Assembly (NCBI GenBank): GCA_021820675.1 | Contig: JAKADI010000057.1 | Span: 1-7,079, forward strand | From: Bacillota bacterium | GTDB lineage: Bacteria > Bacillota > Sulfobacillia > Sulfobacillales > Sulfobacillaceae | DNA: 7,079 nucleotides | Direction of reading: 5' to 3' | In this document: positions 5,494 to 7,079 of the stretch, piece after piece | Numbering within the stretch: the first letter of the stretch is position 1 | How the letters are laid out: each line of letters starts with the position of its first letter | Notes under the pieces: model-generated | Told to the model about the DNA's origin: nothing | The model's input: only the letters and a program-made list of their open reading frames with translations | Databases searched by the model: none | Translations under genes and position numbers: made by a program

Positions 5494-6849
5494 CTAATGC
5501 TCCCCTACCTGGTCAAATCCTTTCTCTAAAACATTCAGTCCTTCCTCAAGCACATCTTTTGGCGTGTTGAGAGGAGCCAAAAATCTGATCACATTACCGT
5601 ACACACCGGCCTTAAGGATAATCACCCCATGATGAAGAGCATAATTTGATACACGGGTGGTCAAATCCCCATCGGGTTCCTTGGTCTTAGCGTCTTTGAC
5701 CAGCTCAATAGCTACCATAGCACCCAATCCCCGAACGTCTCCGATCGCTGGATATCGACTCTTCATGGCGGTAAGCCGCCCCATGAGATATTCTCCTTGC
5801 TGCCTTGCCTGCTCAAGCAAGTTTTCTTCTTCAAAAATATCCAGAACAGCATTAGCCGCCGCCGTTGCCAAGGGATTACCCACATAGGTTCCGCCGAGTT
5901 GCGAATCTCCTGGTCCATTCATCACTTCCGAGCGTCCCATAACCCCCGACAATGGCACTCCGTCCGCAATGGATTTGGCCATAGCGAGTAAATCAGGGCG
6001 GATCCGGGAATGTTCCGTGGCAAAAAACTTACCGGTGCGCCCAAATCCCGTTTGAACTTCGTCCACGATGAGCAAAATTCCGTGGCGTTCAGTGAATTCC
6101 CGTAACCACGGCAAAAAATTCGGAGGGGGCACCACGAATCCGCCTTCCCCTTGAACGGGTTCCACAATGACAGCGGCCACATCTTCGGGAGCGACCTGAA
6201 GCGTTAATGCCTGCTCGATAGACTGGTAGCATTGCAGACCGCATTCATGGGTTCCATAATCTGATGCGTAGGGACATCGGAACGGATAGGGGAACGGAAC
6301 TCGGTAGACTTCAGGTGCAAAAGGTCCCATCCCTGCCTTATAGGGATGAACCTTACTCGTCAACGTCATGGCCATCAGAGTGCGCCCATGAAATGCCCGT
6401 TCGAATGCAATAATTCCCGTTCGTTTCGTATAAGCTCTTGCAATCTTAATCGTATTCTCCACAGCTTCAGCCCCGGAATTAAAAAAGATCGTCTTAGCCG
6501 ATCCTCCACCGGGAAATCGCGCGTTTAATCGTTCCGCCAATCTTATATAACTTTCATAGGGGACCATGGTAAAGTCCGTGTGGAGGAAGCGGTCGACTTG
6601 TTCATGAAGGGCTTTGCGAACCTTGTCATGCGTATGCCCCACGTTCAACACGCCAACCCCCCCGCTTAAGTCGATGAAGGTATTGCCATCAATATCCCGC
6701 AATAAGGTACCGTGAGCGCTGTCAACAACAATAGGAGCATATACAGACGTTGCCCGCGGTGTCGCTTTATCTATCCGAGACAAGACGGCGCGTGATCGGG
6801 GACCAGGAATTTCTGTCTTCAGCGTTATATATTTAGTCGTTGTGGCCAT
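5494..6849 (-). CDS. gabT: Class III aminotransferase, 4-aminobutyrate type
   Basis: This is a PLP-dependent enzyme that moves the terminal amino group of an omega-amino acid, probably 4-aminobutyrate, to 2-oxoglutarate, giving the semialdehyde and glutamate. It has 451 residues, the usual length. Visible motifs are NSGAEAVEN (PLP phosphate site, about 124-132), AFHGRT at 152-157, EPVQGEGG at 230-237, VDEVQTGFGRTG at 262-273 with the PLP-ring aspartate D263, the Schiff-base lysine K292 in AMAKSIADG, and GTYVGNP from 320. A Cys-bearing insert (about 191-207) is common in GabT. The ATG at 6849 follows AGGAGG (6864-6859) by 9 bases; an in-frame ATG at 6876 would place that site inside the coding region. 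It lies 30 bases after an aldehyde dehydrogenase gene, which would oxidise the semialdehyde. Related substrates (beta-alanine, 5-aminovalerate, lysine-derived amines) cannot be excluded. Confidence 0.92.
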   Translation of the reverse strand: MATTTKYITLKTEIPGPRSRAVLSRIDKATPRATSVYAPIVVDSAHGTLLRDIDGNTFIDLSGGVGVLNVGHTHDKVRKALHEQVDRFLHTDFTMVPYESYIRLAERLNARFPGGGSAKTIFFNSGAEAVENTIKIARAYTKRTGIIAFERAFHGRTLMAMTLTSKVHPYKAGMGPFAPEVYRVPFPYPFRCPYASDYGTHECGLQCYQSIEQALTLQVAPEDVAAVIVEPVQGEGGFVVPPPNFLPWLREFTERHGILLIVDEVQTGFGRTGKFFATEHSRIRPDLLAMAKSIADGVPLSGVMGRSEVMNGPGDSQLGGTYVGNPLATAAANAVLDIFEEENLLEQARQQGEYLMGRLTAMKSRYPAIGDVRGLGAMVAIELVKDAKTKEPDGDLTTRVSNYALHHGVIILKAGVYGNVIRFLAPLNTPKDVLEEGLNVLEKGFDQVGEH

Positions 6850-6858
6850 GAAGAAAAG

Positions 6859-6864
6859 CCTCCT
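6859..6864 (-). promoter_or_regulatory. Ribosome-binding site of aminotransferase
   Basis: AGGAGG on the minus strand, within AAAGGAGG, lies in the 30-base spacer after the aldehyde dehydrogenase stop. It is 9 bases before ATG 6849 and rules out the longer reading from 6876, which would encode this site as part of the protein. Confidence 0.85.
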
Positions 6865-6879
6865 TTGCCGATTCAAATG

Positions 6880-7079
6880 TCAATCATCAATTTGTGCGCG
6901 TTGCAGCTTGCCACTATAATCCACATATACGGCTTTCCATTCCGAGAAGAAATCCACAGCTGCCGTACCGGCTTCCCGGTGACCATTACCCGTTCCCCTT
7001 GTCCCGCCAAAGGGAAGATGAATTTCCGCACCAGTCGTGCCTGCGTTAATGTAAACAATGCCGGTCGCCAAATCCCTGA
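6880..7079 (-). CDS. Aldehyde dehydrogenase, C-terminal end (cut by window edge)
   Basis: The last 66 residues of an NAD(P)-dependent aldehyde dehydrogenase, which oxidises an aldehyde to its acid. The frame is open to the window edge and stops at TGA 6882-6880. The stretch reads [10 protein letters not shown], then [22 protein letters not shown], then a C-terminal YVDYSG strand. PFGG with the following G-N-G-H-R-E is the conserved C-terminal region of the superfamily, where the oligomerisation strand follows. The catalytic cysteine and the Rossmann fold lie outside the window. The aminotransferase gene follows after 30 bases, so they are probably one operon in which this enzyme oxidises the semialdehyde made by the aminotransferase. 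Succinate semialdehyde is the natural guess, but an aminoadipate-semialdehyde type or a general dehydrogenase is equally possible. Confidence 0.9.
   Translation of the reverse strand, partial: RDLATGIVYINAGTTGAEIHLPFGGTRGTGNGHREAGTAAVDFFSEWKAVYVDYSGKLQRAQIDD

Noticed and set aside
5922..6182. Minus-strand open frame inside the aminotransferase gene
   Set aside because: It is an alternative frame of a gene whose motifs are complete in the other frame, and it has no family match.
6873..7058. Second minus-strand open frame over the aldehyde dehydrogenase end
   Set aside because: The overlapping frame ending at 6880 carries the conserved PFGG region, so this one is a shadow.

Overview
The window looks like chromosomal DNA from a Firmicutes-type bacterium of roughly balanced GC. 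Strong AGGAGG ribosome-binding sites, a PadR regulator and an RNase M5-like Toprim protein all fit this. The gene set would suit an acidophilic, autotrophic genus such as Sulfobacillus. That is a guess from overall feel and gene content; no 16S or other marker gene is present. There are nine coding regions, two of them cut by the window edges. No mobile element, CRISPR array, tRNA or rRNA was seen.

Right block, minus strand (7079 to 5410): the C-terminal end of an aldehyde dehydrogenase is followed after 30 bases by a class III 4-aminobutyrate-type aminotransferase, then by a probable intrinsic terminator. The pair fits a transaminate-then-oxidise route for an omega-amino acid such as GABA. 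A PadR-family repressor (5368-4991) follows in the same direction. It meets a plus-strand aldo-keto reductase (4129-4980) tail to tail, with only 10 bases between them.

Central block, minus strand (3931 to 1824): glycerate 2-kinase, a 110-residue stand-alone Toprim protein resembling the catalytic half of RNase M5, and a divergent peptide deformylase form a compact apparent operon. Glycerate kinase and the aldo-keto reductase diverge from a 197-base region that carries an extended -10 promoter candidate on each strand.

Left block, minus strand (about 1507 to 1): after a 316-base non-coding gap with a striking pair of overlapping palindromes comes a GlcF-type glycolate oxidase iron-sulfur subunit. 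It overlaps the start of a NUDIX hydrolase that runs off the window. No ATG, GTG or TTG lies in frame upstream of the first iron-sulfur motif of glcF. Either it starts at a rare codon (ATC at 1507, well placed after AGGGGG) or the 5' end carries a frameshift.

Taken together, GlcF (glycolate to glyoxylate) and glycerate kinase (glycerate to 2-phosphoglycerate) suggest part of a glycolate salvage route, as used by autotrophs to recover phosphoglycolate. The FAD subunits and the enzymes linking glyoxylate to glycerate are not in the window. I did not find a clearly new biological system. The points most worth checking are the glcF start, the mini RNase M5-like protein coupled to deformylase, and the palindromes before glcF.
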